Assembly: GCA_964388105.1 (NCBI GenBank)
Contig: CAYLYQ010000003.1
Location: 1-64,000, forward strand
Source of the DNA: ZC4RG35 sp964388105
GTDB taxonomy: Bacteria; Actinomycetota; Acidimicrobiia; Spongiisociales; ZC4RG35
Length of the DNA stretch: 64,000 nt
Direction of reading: 5' to 3'
Part shown: positions 55,905-62,737 of the stretch, piece after piece
Layout of the letters: each line of letters begins with the position of its first letter
How positions within the stretch are numbered: the stretch's first letter is position 1
Notes under the pieces: model-generated
The model's database searches: none
Seen by the model: the letters and a program-made list of their open reading frames with translations, nothing else
Told to the model about the DNA's origin: nothing
Translations under genes and position numbers: made by a program

Positions 55905-56126
55905 GTGACGCAACAAGAGACCGGCTCGGGAGCTCGGATTACTCCGCGGATGTGGATTGCCCTGCTCGTCGCGGCCCTCGTGATCTGGTTCATCGCCGCC
56001 AACTCGGAAGACGCCAACGTCTCCTTCATGTTCTTCGACGCCGTGGTGCCCCTGTGGCTGGCCCTGGCGATCACCGGCGTGGGAGGATTCCTGGTCGGCA
56101 TGCTGTTCGGTCGCCGCCGGCGCTGA
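55905..56126 (+). CDS. Small LapA/DUF1049-like membrane protein
   Basis: 73 residues from GTG 55905, with AAAGG 6 bases upstream. Two helices: MWIALLVAALVIWFIAANSE and PLWLALAITGVGGFLVGMLF, with the conserved connection NSEDANVSFMFFDAVVPLWL (N-x-F-x-V-x-F-x-F-F) and a basic RRRR tail. LapA proteins in other bacteria sit beside LPS assembly factors; here no such context exists. Too small for further assignment. Confidence 0.75.
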   Translation: MTQQETGSGARITPRMWIALLVAALVIWFIAANSEDANVSFMFFDAVVPLWLALAITGVGGFLVGMLFGRRRR

Positions 56127-56243
56127 ACTCCCGACATCCGCACGGCGACGCTGCCACCGGGTCGCCACCGCCCACCGCACTGACCGCGGCCGGTTTCGTC
56201 TGCACGCGGGAGGGCTACGGTGAGGCGGAGACAGGAGGCAACG

Positions 56244-56555
56244 ATGGCGATAGTCATTCCGGACCTGGCCAGTGAGGTCGAGGTCCCTCGCAACGGGACG
56301 CTGAGCCGGGTCCTACACCAAGACGACAGGACGAGACTCGTCCTGTTCGCTTTCGACACGGACCAGGAGCTCACCGACCACCGATCGGGCTCGGCTGCGG
56401 TGGTGCAGGTGGTGAGCGGGCGACTCGAGTTCAAGGCCAGCGGAGAGGTCCATGACCTCAAGCCCGGAGGATGGCTCCTCATGGCACCGGGAGAGGAGCA
56501 CGCCCTCAAGGCCGTCGAACCGACACTGATGCTTCTCACGCTCCTCCGGGGCTGA
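56244..56555 (+). CDS. Cupin-domain protein
   Basis: 103 residues from ATG 56244, AGGAGG 5 bases upstream. Single conserved barrel: RVLHQDDRTRLVLFAFDTDQ, AAVVQVVSGRLEFKASGEVH and LKPGGWLLMAPGEEHALKAV with the second cupin motif PGxxH; the first motif's metal His is present as TDHRSG. Function unknown. Its stop is followed, in the same frame, by a short ADH-like remnant. Confidence 0.8.
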   Translation: MAIVIPDLASEVEVPRNGTLSRVLHQDDRTRLVLFAFDTDQELTDHRSGSAAVVQVVSGRLEFKASGEVHDLKPGGWLLMAPGEEHALKAVEPTLMLLTLLRG

Positions 56556-56642
56556 CCCCGGACGAGCTATCAGGTTGCCTATCGGGTTCTGAAGGACGGA
56601 AAGATTCGAGGACGGGCGGTCGTCATCCCCAACCGGGACTGA
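56556..56642 (+). pseudogene. Remnant resembling the C-terminus of a zinc-dependent alcohol dehydrogenase
   Basis: Directly after the cupin stop the same frame reads PRTSYQVAYRVLKDGKIRGR and then AVVIPNRD before TGA. AYRVLKDGKIRGRAVV strongly recalls the last residues of zinc ADHs (A-Y-x-x-L-x-x-G-x-x-x-GRAVV). No start or upstream ADH domain exists. It is either a decayed fragment captured behind the cupin gene or chance similarity over a short stretch. It overlaps the 3' end of the MreB-like gene on the other strand. Confidence 0.35.
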
Positions 56643-57429
56643 CCCTGTCCGTTGCGGTGGGCGCACCGCTTCTCGGGTGTCCCACCCCGAAGTAGGCGTC
56701 GATCAAGCGCCTATCGGCTCGAATCCCCGCCGCCAGGACTCCCCGATGATCCGCAGTGCCCCGGACCGGGAGCCCGACAGCATCGGAGAGGGCCCGCGAG
56801 TCCTCCCATTCCATTCCCACCACATGAGCCTCCTCGCCACGCACCTCGTACTCGAGGTCGGGATCGAGGCGGGCGAGAACCGCCGATACGGCGACCGCGA
56901 TCCGGTCCGGGTCGTTGCCGGGCAGCCCCTCGGCGGCCAGCACGGCGCTCTCGCCCACCACCGACACCTCGGTGCCATCGGCCCGGACGTCGATGATGAG
57001 GTGGGGCACGGCGGAGTCGACATCGAGCCCCAGCCCGGCAGCGACAGTCATCGGGCGGAGCAGGATGACGGTGGCGCCGGCAAGCCGATCGCCAACGGCG
57101 CGCCAGGCCCACCGTGCCGTCGGTGGAGCCGCCGGCACCAGAAACGCGGTTGCCGGTCGGCGACTCACGTGGGGGGCGGACGCGACGAACCATCGCACAT
57201 AGGCCAGGGTGAGCTCAGACGAGAACAGATCGGTGGCGCTGAATGGACTGACCAGGTCGTACTGGTCCCAGCGCCCCGCCACCGCCGAGAGCACGCCCTC
57301 GCCGAAATGGCGCGGCCGGCCGGTGTTCCGGTCCACTGCGACCAACGCCGGCTCATTGAAACTCTCGCGCCCGACCCACCCGGTCGTGGTGGGCCCTGGG
57401 GCGATGACTACGAGTCGCTCCCGCGACAA
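56623..57429 (-). CDS. Divergent MreB-like actin-fold protein
   Basis: 268 residues from TTG 57429, against ~340 for MreB. The order of landmarks follows MreB: SFNEPALVAVDRNTGRPRHF (compare N-E-P-S-V-V-A-x-D-x-x-T), YDLVSPFSATDLFSSELTLA (compare the 'G-V-I-A-D-F-D-V-T-E' segment) and LLRPMTVAAGLGLDVDSAVP then HLIIDVRADGTEVSV (compare the second phosphate loop). In place of DxGGGTxE there is DVRADGTE, and the N-terminal phosphate-1 loop is absent. ATP binding is doubtful. Probably a paralogue or decayed relative; no mreC/mreD neighbours. Confidence 0.55.
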   Translation of the reverse strand: MSRERLVVIAPGPTTTGWVGRESFNEPALVAVDRNTGRPRHFGEGVLSAVAGRWDQYDLVSPFSATDLFSSELTLAYVRWFVASAPHVSRRPATAFLVPAAPPTARWAWRAVGDRLAGATVILLRPMTVAAGLGLDVDSAVPHLIIDVRADGTEVSVVGESAVLAAEGLPGNDPDRIAVAVSAVLARLDPDLEYEVRGEEAHVVGMEWEDSRALSDAVGLPVRGTADHRGVLAAGIRADRRLIDAYFGVGHPRSGAPTATDRVSPGWG

Positions 57430-57439
57430 TCTCGCACCC

Positions 57440-57742
57440 CTACCGGGCGCAGTTGACGCAGAATCTGGTCTGGGGAACCGCCTCGAGGCGGGCGAGCGCA
57501 ATGGGCGACTGACACTTCTCGCAAATGCCGTAGAAGCCGGCGTCCATCCTCTCCAGAGCCGCCTCGGCCTCCTCCACGGCCTTCTCGGCCTGTCGATGGA
57601 AAGCCATGGAGAGGTCGTCCGGCTCCGGTGAGCTGTCGACATGGCCGCGCCGCGCCGCCAGCGTCTCCTCGATCTCGCCGCGCAGGCGGAGCAGGAGATC
57701 GGTGGGCACTATCTCGCGATCGGCTCGTTGGGGATTCGTCAT
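57440..57742 (-). CDS. DksA/TraR-type zinc finger protein
   Basis: 100 residues from ATG 57742, with GGAGG 8 bases upstream. A long helix rich in Glu/Arg (LLRLRGEIEETLAARRGHVD) and LSMAFHRQAEKAVEEAEAAL lead to the C4 finger YGICEKCQSPIALARLEAVP and TRFCVNCAR (Cys x 4). The coiled coil is shorter than in DksA and it lacks the DxxDxA tip motif, so a polymerase secondary-channel role with ppGpp cannot be assumed. 11 bases upstream of the MreB-like gene. Confidence 0.85.
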   Translation of the reverse strand: MTNPQRADREIVPTDLLLRLRGEIEETLAARRGHVDSSPEPDDLSMAFHRQAEKAVEEAEAALERMDAGFYGICEKCQSPIALARLEAVPQTRFCVNCAR

Positions 57743-57805
57743 CGGTGGACCTCCATGGGACTTGACGCATCTAAGCCCTTGGTGAACCGATCCTGCCATC
57801 GTTAT

Positions 57806-57811
57806 TAGCAT
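57806..57811 (+). promoter_or_regulatory. Putative -10 element of the KaiC-like/XRE/cupin gene
   Basis: TAGCAT ends 7 bases before ATG 57819. AGCA-T-TGCT at 57807-57815 is a short palindrome overlapping it, a possible autoregulatory site. No Shine-Dalgarno. Confidence 0.45.
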
Positions 57812-57818
57812 TGCTTAT

Positions 57819-58919
57819 ATGACCAACACCCCCACGACCGGCCACCAGGCTCTCGACGACCTCCTCGGGGGGCTGCTCCCTGGTGACAACGTGGTCTGGG
57901 TCGGCGACCGCGAAGAGGTCCACGATCTCATCGAGGACGCGTTCATCCGCACGGCGCCCACCACCCTCGTGGCCATTGGCGACGAGGCCCTCCCGCCGCT
58001 CACCGCGGGGACCGAGCTGTTGGACGCCCGGCCCGGCCGGCCTTACGCCGACCTCCAGCTACTCGAGCAGGAGATCATGCGTCGTGGCGCACGGCCGGGC
58101 GCCCAGATCGTGATCCACGACCTCGACAACTTGGTCCGTCGTCTCGGAGCCGAGGCCGCACTGGGATTCTTCACGCGTACCTGTCCCCGGCTCTTCGACC
58201 TCGGGGCCATCGCCTACTGGCGGGCGACCAGGCGAGGATCGGCGCAGGTCCTCGAAGGAGTACAGCGTGTGACGCAATGCGTCATCGACCACACGGGGGG
58301 ACGGTTGCGGGTCGTCAAGGCCGAGGGCCGCCCCGGGGCAGTGGGCCGGATCTTCGAGGTGGAGGTCGTGAAGGGAGCGCTCGAGCTCACCGAGGAGCGC
58401 GCCACCAGCCGGCTCGCCGAAGGTCTGCGCCGGGTCCGTGCAGCCCGGGGCCTCACCCAGGCCGAGATGGGAAGCCTCGCCGGGGTCTCGGCAAGCGCCA
58501 TCTCACAGGTCGAGGCCGGACACCGGGGGCTGAGCCTCGACACGCTCCTCAGCCTGGGCCAGGCACTCAACGTGTCGATCGACGACATGCTCGGCTACCA
58601 CCCATCCCCCGGCTACGTGCTGGCACGGCGCGACCGCATCCCGTCCCGGCGGGGTGTCATGCCCCTGCTCGACGACCCGGGCGCGGGGCTGCGTGCCTCA
58701 CTCGTCGTGTTGGGCCCCGGCGAGAGCGGTGAACCGAAGACCATCCACAAAGGGGCGGAGCTGATCCTGGTGGGCAACGGGGTGGTCCAGATCATGCTCA
58801 ACGAGGAGACGCCGGTGCTGCGCGGGGGCGACGCCCTGCTCGTGACCAACGATGCCATCAGCGGATGGCGCAACCTCCTGCCGGAGACTGCCCGGCTGTT
58901 CTGGATCGTTCGAGACTAG
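57819..58919 (+). CDS. KaiC-like (degenerate P-loop) + XRE helix-turn-helix + cupin fusion
   Basis: 366 residues. Residues 1-190 follow the RecA/KaiC fold: TGHQALDDLLGGLLPGDNVV matches KaiC's TG-x-x-x-LD-x-LLGGGLP-G, but the P-loop GxxGxGKT is replaced by GDREEVHD; AQIVIHDLDNLVRRLG takes the Walker B place and GRLRVVKAEGR the terminal strand. Residues about 200-258 are XRE: GLTQAEMGSLAGVSASAISQ and DTLLSLGQALNVSIDDMLGY. Residues about 270-366 are a cupin (SLVVLGPGESGEPKTIHKGA). XRE-cupin proteins are known repressors; adding a dead ATPase-fold sensor is unusual. The stop codon overlaps the convergent macrodomain stop (CTAG). Confidence 0.8.
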   Translation: MTNTPTTGHQALDDLLGGLLPGDNVVWVGDREEVHDLIEDAFIRTAPTTLVAIGDEALPPLTAGTELLDARPGRPYADLQLLEQEIMRRGARPGAQIVIHDLDNLVRRLGAEAALGFFTRTCPRLFDLGAIAYWRATRRGSAQVLEGVQRVTQCVIDHTGGRLRVVKAEGRPGAVGRIFEVEVVKGALELTEERATSRLAEGLRRVRAARGLTQAEMGSLAGVSASAISQVEAGHRGLSLDTLLSLGQALNVSIDDMLGYHPSPGYVLARRDRIPSRRGVMPLLDDPGAGLRASLVVLGPGESGEPKTIHKGAELILVGNGVVQIMLNEETPVLRGGDALLVTNDAISGWRNLLPETARLFWIVRD

Positions 58920-59440
58920 GAGTCGAGCTCGGCCCGGTAGCGGACGTAGTCGTCCTCACCGAAACACACGAAGAGCACGCGGCCCAAAGAATCGGGATGC
59001 CGGCCCACCCAAGCCCGCGTCTCACCGACGGCAATCGAGCAGGCGAGATCCTTGGGGAACCCGTAGACGCCTGTGGAGATGGCCGGGAAGGAAACCGCGC
59101 GGCAGCCCTCGGCGGCCGCCAGGTCGAGACTGTTCCGGTAACAGCCGGCCAGGAGCTCTGTCGCCTCACCCTCGTCCACCCGCCCCCAGATCGGGCCGAC
59201 GGTGTGGATCACGAGGCGGGCCGGAAGACGCCCGGCGCCGGTCGCCACCGCTTCACCCGTCCGGAGGAGACCGCGATCCGCCACTATCCGACGACACTCC
59301 TCCAGGATCGAGGGCCCACCGGCGGCGTGGATGGCGCCATCGACTCCACCGCCCCCGGCGAGCCTCGAGTTGGCGGCGTTGACGATGGCGTCGACCTCGA
59401 TCTTCGTGATGTCACCAAGCACGGCCGAGAGCTCAGTCAT
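58916..59440 (-). CDS. Macrodomain protein (YmdB-like, ADP-ribosyl hydrolase family)
   Basis: 174 residues, a single macrodomain. GDITKIEVDAIVNAANSRLA, GGGGVDGAIHAAGGPSILEE, VIHTVGPIW and AVSFPAISTGVYGFPKDLA match the MacroD/YmdB ADP-ribose pocket (VNAAN, GGGVDGAIH, STGxYGFP). Family members remove ADP-ribose or deacetylate O-acetyl-ADP-ribose; catalytic Asn and Asp/His-type residues are visible. The stop shares CTAG with the convergent regulator gene. Confidence 0.9.
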   Translation of the reverse strand: MTELSAVLGDITKIEVDAIVNAANSRLAGGGGVDGAIHAAGGPSILEECRRIVADRGLLRTGEAVATGAGRLPARLVIHTVGPIWGRVDEGEATELLAGCYRNSLDLAAAEGCRAVSFPAISTGVYGFPKDLACSIAVGETRAWVGRHPDSLGRVLFVCFGEDDYVRYRAELDS

Positions 59441-59456
59441 GGATGCCGGCGCACCA

Positions 59457-59891
59457 CTAAGGCGACAGGAGGGAGCGCTGTCGCTCCAGAGGACGAAGCT
59501 CGGGGGACAGGTATCTGGCGACTACGGGGAACAGGTCGTACTCCTCGACTGCGATGTGGTGATACAACTCGTCGAGGACCTCCTCCAGCTCGTTCGAGCC
59601 CATGGGACCAGGCTCGGAGAGGACACCGTCGAACCTACGGTGATCGGCTTCGAGGTCATCGATGTACTCGTTGCGCAACCCCATCTCGTCGGCCACCTTG
59701 AACACGCCCGCCTCCTCCCTCTGCACGTGGGGTATGACGAGCTCTCTCAGTCTCGCGGCGGCGCCGGCAACGGTCTCGGTCCCGGCCTCCACTTCGGCAA
59801 GCACCTGATCCGCCAGCGCCACGATGGAGTCGTGCTCGGCGCCCAGCCTCCCGATCTCCGGATTGTCGCGGCATCCGCAGTGTTCACACAT
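59457..59891 (-). CDS. Hemerythrin-domain protein
   Basis: 144 residues from ATG 59891, preceded by GAGGAGAG. MCEHCGCRDNPEIGRLGAEH is the Cys-rich start seen in this subfamily; then the four-helix bundle with ligands: LGAEHDSI, LVIPHVQREEAGVF (HxxxE), LEADHRRF and ELYHHIAVEEYDLFPVV (HxxxE). Non-haem diiron proteins of this kind bind O2 or NO or serve in Fe-S repair (as YtfE does). Downstream of the DUF59 and haem-copper-like genes, so part of the module. Confidence 0.87.
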   Translation of the reverse strand: MCEHCGCRDNPEIGRLGAEHDSIVALADQVLAEVEAGTETVAGAAARLRELVIPHVQREEAGVFKVADEMGLRNEYIDDLEADHRRFDGVLSEPGPMGSNELEEVLDELYHHIAVEEYDLFPVVARYLSPELRPLERQRSLLSP

Positions 59892-59899
59892 GTCTCTCC

Positions 59900-60223
59900 T
59901 CAGATTCGTAATTTCTTCCCGAAGCCCAGCGTCTGCGCGGCACGCGGAGCCATGCGATCCGGCGTCCATGGCGGCTCCCACACGATCTCGACGCGCACCG
60001 GATACTGCGGGAGCGATCGGGCGACCGCCTGACGGGCCTCGGCGGGAAGCGAGTCGGATACCGGACAGCCGGGTGTGGTCAGGGTCATGTCGATCTCGAT
60101 CCCGTCGTCGGGGTCGAACCTGACGTCGTAGACCAGGCCGAGGCTGACGATGTCGACTGCGAGCTCGGGATCCCAGACGCCCGAGAGCGCCTCGTGGACC
60201 GCATCGATGACCTGCTGGCTCAT
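59900..60223 (-). CDS. DUF59/MIP18-family metal-sulfur cluster assembly factor
   Basis: 107 residues from ATG 60223; AGGAAG 3 bases upstream. QQVIDAVHEALSGVWDPELA, VDIVSLGLVYDVRF, MTLTTPGCPVSDSL (conserved PGCP Cys) and VEIVWEPPWTPDRM are the family signature (PaaD/SufT type). The Cys can help deliver Fe-S clusters to apo-proteins. It overlaps the upstream membrane protein stop by 4 bases and lies 8 bases ahead of the hemerythrin gene. Confidence 0.88.
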   Translation of the reverse strand: MSQQVIDAVHEALSGVWDPELAVDIVSLGLVYDVRFDPDDGIEIDMTLTTPGCPVSDSLPAEARQAVARSLPQYPVRVEIVWEPPWTPDRMAPRAAQTLGFGKKLRI

Positions 60224-61545
60224 GGCTTCCTCCCGAGTGGCGCCGGCGCCGGGCTCGCTGGGGGTGCGGCGGCCACCAGCCGGGGGCCCAATGCGAGGTT
60301 CAGTCCAGCGACGAGCCCGGCGATTCCAATGGACGCGCCGCCGATCGCCGCCGGGCCGGTTTGCCCCAGGATCATCCCCGCCAGCACCGACCCGAAGCCT
60401 CCGGCCAGGAGGACCAGTGTCGCCCATGCCGGGGGGCGCCGGTAGAGATCGCCGAAGAGGAGCGGGCGGCCCGACTCGTGGTACTGGACACCTCGGGCCC
60501 GCATCCGGGTGTAGACGATGAACGGGACGATCTTGTGGCTGTGCCCGGCGACGGCCAGGGTGAGCCAGGCGATCAGGGACCCCACCTCCACTCCCACCAG
60601 GATCATCCTGGTCGCCGTGTCGACCCCCAGGAATGCGGCCAGGAGGCCGAACACGACCCCGTTGAGGAGAAAGAGGGTGGAGACCGCCAGGTAGGCGTGG
60701 AGCATCTCCAATGGCCGCCGGCGGAGCCGGACGCTGGAGACGAGCGAGGTGAGGTGGGCGCCGAGCCCGATGAGCACCAGCGCTCCCCCCATCCAGGCCG
60801 CCCAATCGGCGGCGAAGAGGAGACCCAGAGCGAGAGGCAGGGTGCCGGCGCCGAGGGCGAGCACGGCCACCCTCCCCGATCGGGCGTGCGGCCGGTGGGC
60901 CAGGAGGAACATCGGCCACAGTTTCTCGGCCACCGCGACATAGGTGAGCCCGAGCCAGCCGAAGAGCCCGAGATGGGCGTGGGCCAGCACCCGATTGGGC
61001 AGAAGGGGAAACCAGCCGGCGCGCCGGTTGAGGACGTACACCAACCCGAAGGCGACGGTCAGCACCAGGTAGCTGACCGAGATGCGCAGACCGAGGACCG
61101 GAACTCCACCGGTGCGAGACGAGAGCGGCCCGGAGAGGTTCCAGGCGACCAGCAGTGCCGAGGCGGACCCGGAGAGGCCGCCCGCCAGGATCATCCACTC
61201 CGGCCCGTGCGCGAACCCGTTGGGAAGCAGCCAACCCGCGGCGACCATGGTCACCATGGCAATCCAAGCCGCGCTCACCGACCGGAGTCGCCGGTTGGAC
61301 ACCACCGGGCCGAACTGATGCAAAGCGCCGAGGACGGCGACGGTGAGGAAGGCGAGCACGCCCATGTGAACCGCAGCCACGGCACCGGGATGGTTGGGCA
61401 CCGTCACGAGCTTGTCGGCCGCGAACCAGGCGACGAACCCGAAGCCGAAGAGCCCCAGAGCCGCCGCCGCGAGGAAGGACAGCGGGACCGGCGGAGGCGG
61501 CGTCATGGCAACGGGGCCGCCCGGGCTCATGGGGTTGCCAGTCAT
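60220..61545 (-). CDS. Haem-copper oxidase subunit I-like / NnrS-like membrane protein
   Basis: 441 residues, about twelve helices. Conserved-looking His: AVHMGVLAFLTVAVLGALHQ, HAHLGLFGWLGLTYVAVAEK, LHAYLAVSTLFLLNG and AGHSHKIVPFIVYTRM, all in helices and comparable to haem/copper ligands of COX1-like and NnrS proteins. A catalytic oxidase set with the Tyr-His crosslink cannot be confirmed. In denitrifiers NnrS-like proteins protect against NO. The first gene of an operon with DUF59 and hemerythrin genes, its ATG is 9 bases from the palindrome at 61546 with no Shine-Dalgarno. Confidence 0.65.
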   Translation of the reverse strand: MTGNPMSPGGPVAMTPPPPVPLSFLAAAALGLFGFGFVAWFAADKLVTVPNHPGAVAAVHMGVLAFLTVAVLGALHQFGPVVSNRRLRSVSAAWIAMVTMVAAGWLLPNGFAHGPEWMILAGGLSGSASALLVAWNLSGPLSSRTGGVPVLGLRISVSYLVLTVAFGLVYVLNRRAGWFPLLPNRVLAHAHLGLFGWLGLTYVAVAEKLWPMFLLAHRPHARSGRVAVLALGAGTLPLALGLLFAADWAAWMGGALVLIGLGAHLTSLVSSVRLRRRPLEMLHAYLAVSTLFLLNGVVFGLLAAFLGVDTATRMILVGVEVGSLIAWLTLAVAGHSHKIVPFIVYTRMRARGVQYHESGRPLLFGDLYRRPPAWATLVLLAGGFGSVLAGMILGQTGPAAIGGASIGIAGLVAGLNLALGPRLVAAAPPASPAPAPLGRKP

Positions 61546-61569
61546 TTTTTCTAGTCTATGCTAGAGAAA
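61546..61569. promoter_or_regulatory. Palindromic operator in the divergent spacer of the NO-type module
   Basis: TTTTTCTAG (61546-61554), a 6-base spacer TCTATG, and CTAGAGAAA (61561-61569) form 9-base arms with one mismatch. The spacer also holds TATGCT, a possible -10 for the plus-strand genes. It begins at the first base upstream of the minus ATG (61545) and stands 40 bases before the plus ATG (61610). It is a likely binding site for the SufR-like regulator encoded in the plus arm. Confidence 0.7.
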
Positions 61570-61609
61570 TCAAGAGTCAAAAGGGTCGTAGGACCCCAAG
61601 GAGGCCAGG

Positions 61610-62050
61610 ATGACCATCGATCTCGACGTCCGGGAGATGATCCCCCGCGATCGTCACAGCACCATCTTCGACATGCTCGGCGACCTCGAGCCCGGCGGAA
61701 CCCTGCGCTTGATCAACGATCACGACCCCGTTCCCCTCCGTTACCAGCTCGATGCGGAGCGCCCGGATCACTATCGCTGGAACTACGTCGAGTCAGGTCC
61801 CGAGCGCTGGGTCGTCGACATCACCAGCCGCGCCCGTGTCTTCGACGCCCGCCCGGTCCTCGCCACGGGTGGCGAGCCCTTCGGAGCGATCATGGAGTCC
61901 GTCGCTGAGCTCGGTGAAGACGAGATCTTCGTCCTCTACGCCCCGTTCGACCCGGTTCCCCTCGAAGGAGTGCTCTCCGAGCAGGGGTTCCGGTACGTCG
62001 TCGATCGGATCGACGACGAGAACTGGAGAGTCATCTTCCTCCGTCAATGA
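61610..62050 (+). CDS. Protein with two DUF2249 domains
   Basis: 146 residues from ATG 61610, with AAGGAGG 6 bases upstream. First copy (about 1-72): LDVREMIPRDRHSTIFDMLG, LRLINDHDPVPLRYQLDAER (the family's N-D-H-D-P-x-P-L), HYRWNYVESGPERWVVDI. Second, shorter copy (about 75-146): FDARPVLATGGEPFGAIMES, FVLYAPFDPVPLEGVLSEQG. DUF2249 proteins are common near hemerythrins and NO-metabolism genes; function is unknown. The next gene overlaps by 4 bases. Confidence 0.85.
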   Translation: MTIDLDVREMIPRDRHSTIFDMLGDLEPGGTLRLINDHDPVPLRYQLDAERPDHYRWNYVESGPERWVVDITSRARVFDARPVLATGGEPFGAIMESVAELGEDEIFVLYAPFDPVPLEGVLSEQGFRYVVDRIDDENWRVIFLRQ

Positions 62051-62694
62051 GCAACTCCCTCCAGCAGCAGGCCCGCGCCCTCGGCGACCCCACACGCCAC
62101 CGCATCTTCATGCGGCTGATGGATGGCGGGCCTGCCGGAGTATCCGACCTGACCGAACACACGGGGCTGAACCACAATGCGGTCCGCCAACACCTCTCCA
62201 AACTCGTCACCGCGGGCCTGGTGATCAGGCGCAACCAGCAGCCGGCGGGCCGGGGACGACCCCGTCAGCTGTTCGAGATCAACCCGATCGCCGGCGAGAA
62301 GTGGGGCGCCGGCGGGCCATACGAGCGCCTCAGCCTGATGCTGATCGAGATGCTCCGAACCGGTGACTCGGCCGTCGAGGTCGGGAGACGGGAAGGCACC
62401 AAGTCCACTCAGAGGGCGGCGGGAAGCGACCCCGTGTCCCTGCTCCAGTCCTCCGTCGCCGACGGGGGGTTCGAGCCCGAAGTCACCGTTGAAGGTGACG
62501 AGGCGGTGTTCACCCTTCGCAACTGCCCCTTCGTCGGAGCAGCAGCTGCCGACCCGGCGACGATATGCAGTCTCCACCTCGGAATCGCCCAAGGCCTCGC
62601 GTCCCAGCACGAGGGCGTCTCCGTCGAAGCGCTGGAGCCGCGCGACCCCAGACGGGCCGGATGCATCCTGCGTTTCGGCCTCCAAGCCTCCTAG
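62047..62694 (+). CDS. SufR/ArsR-like winged-helix regulator with putative Fe-S cysteines
   Basis: 215 residues. Residues about 8-70 are a winged helix: ARALGDPTRHRIFMRLMDGG, LNHNAVRQHLSKLVTAGLVI. The C-terminal region has three Cys: NCPF (Cys160), ATICSLH (Cys174) and AGCILRF (Cys206), in the arrangement of SufR-type regulators that bind an Fe-S cluster. Such sensors respond to cluster damage by NO or O2. It is cotranscribed with the DUF2249 gene and would be well placed to control the divergent operon through 61546-61569. Confidence 0.75.
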   Translation: MSNSLQQQARALGDPTRHRIFMRLMDGGPAGVSDLTEHTGLNHNAVRQHLSKLVTAGLVIRRNQQPAGRGRPRQLFEINPIAGEKWGAGGPYERLSLMLIEMLRTGDSAVEVGRREGTKSTQRAAGSDPVSLLQSSVADGGFEPEVTVEGDEAVFTLRNCPFVGAAAADPATICSLHLGIAQGLASQHEGVSVEALEPRDPRRAGCILRFGLQAS

Positions 62695-62737
62695 GCCGGA
62701 GATCACAAAAGCCCCGGACACCTGCTACACCAACGCC

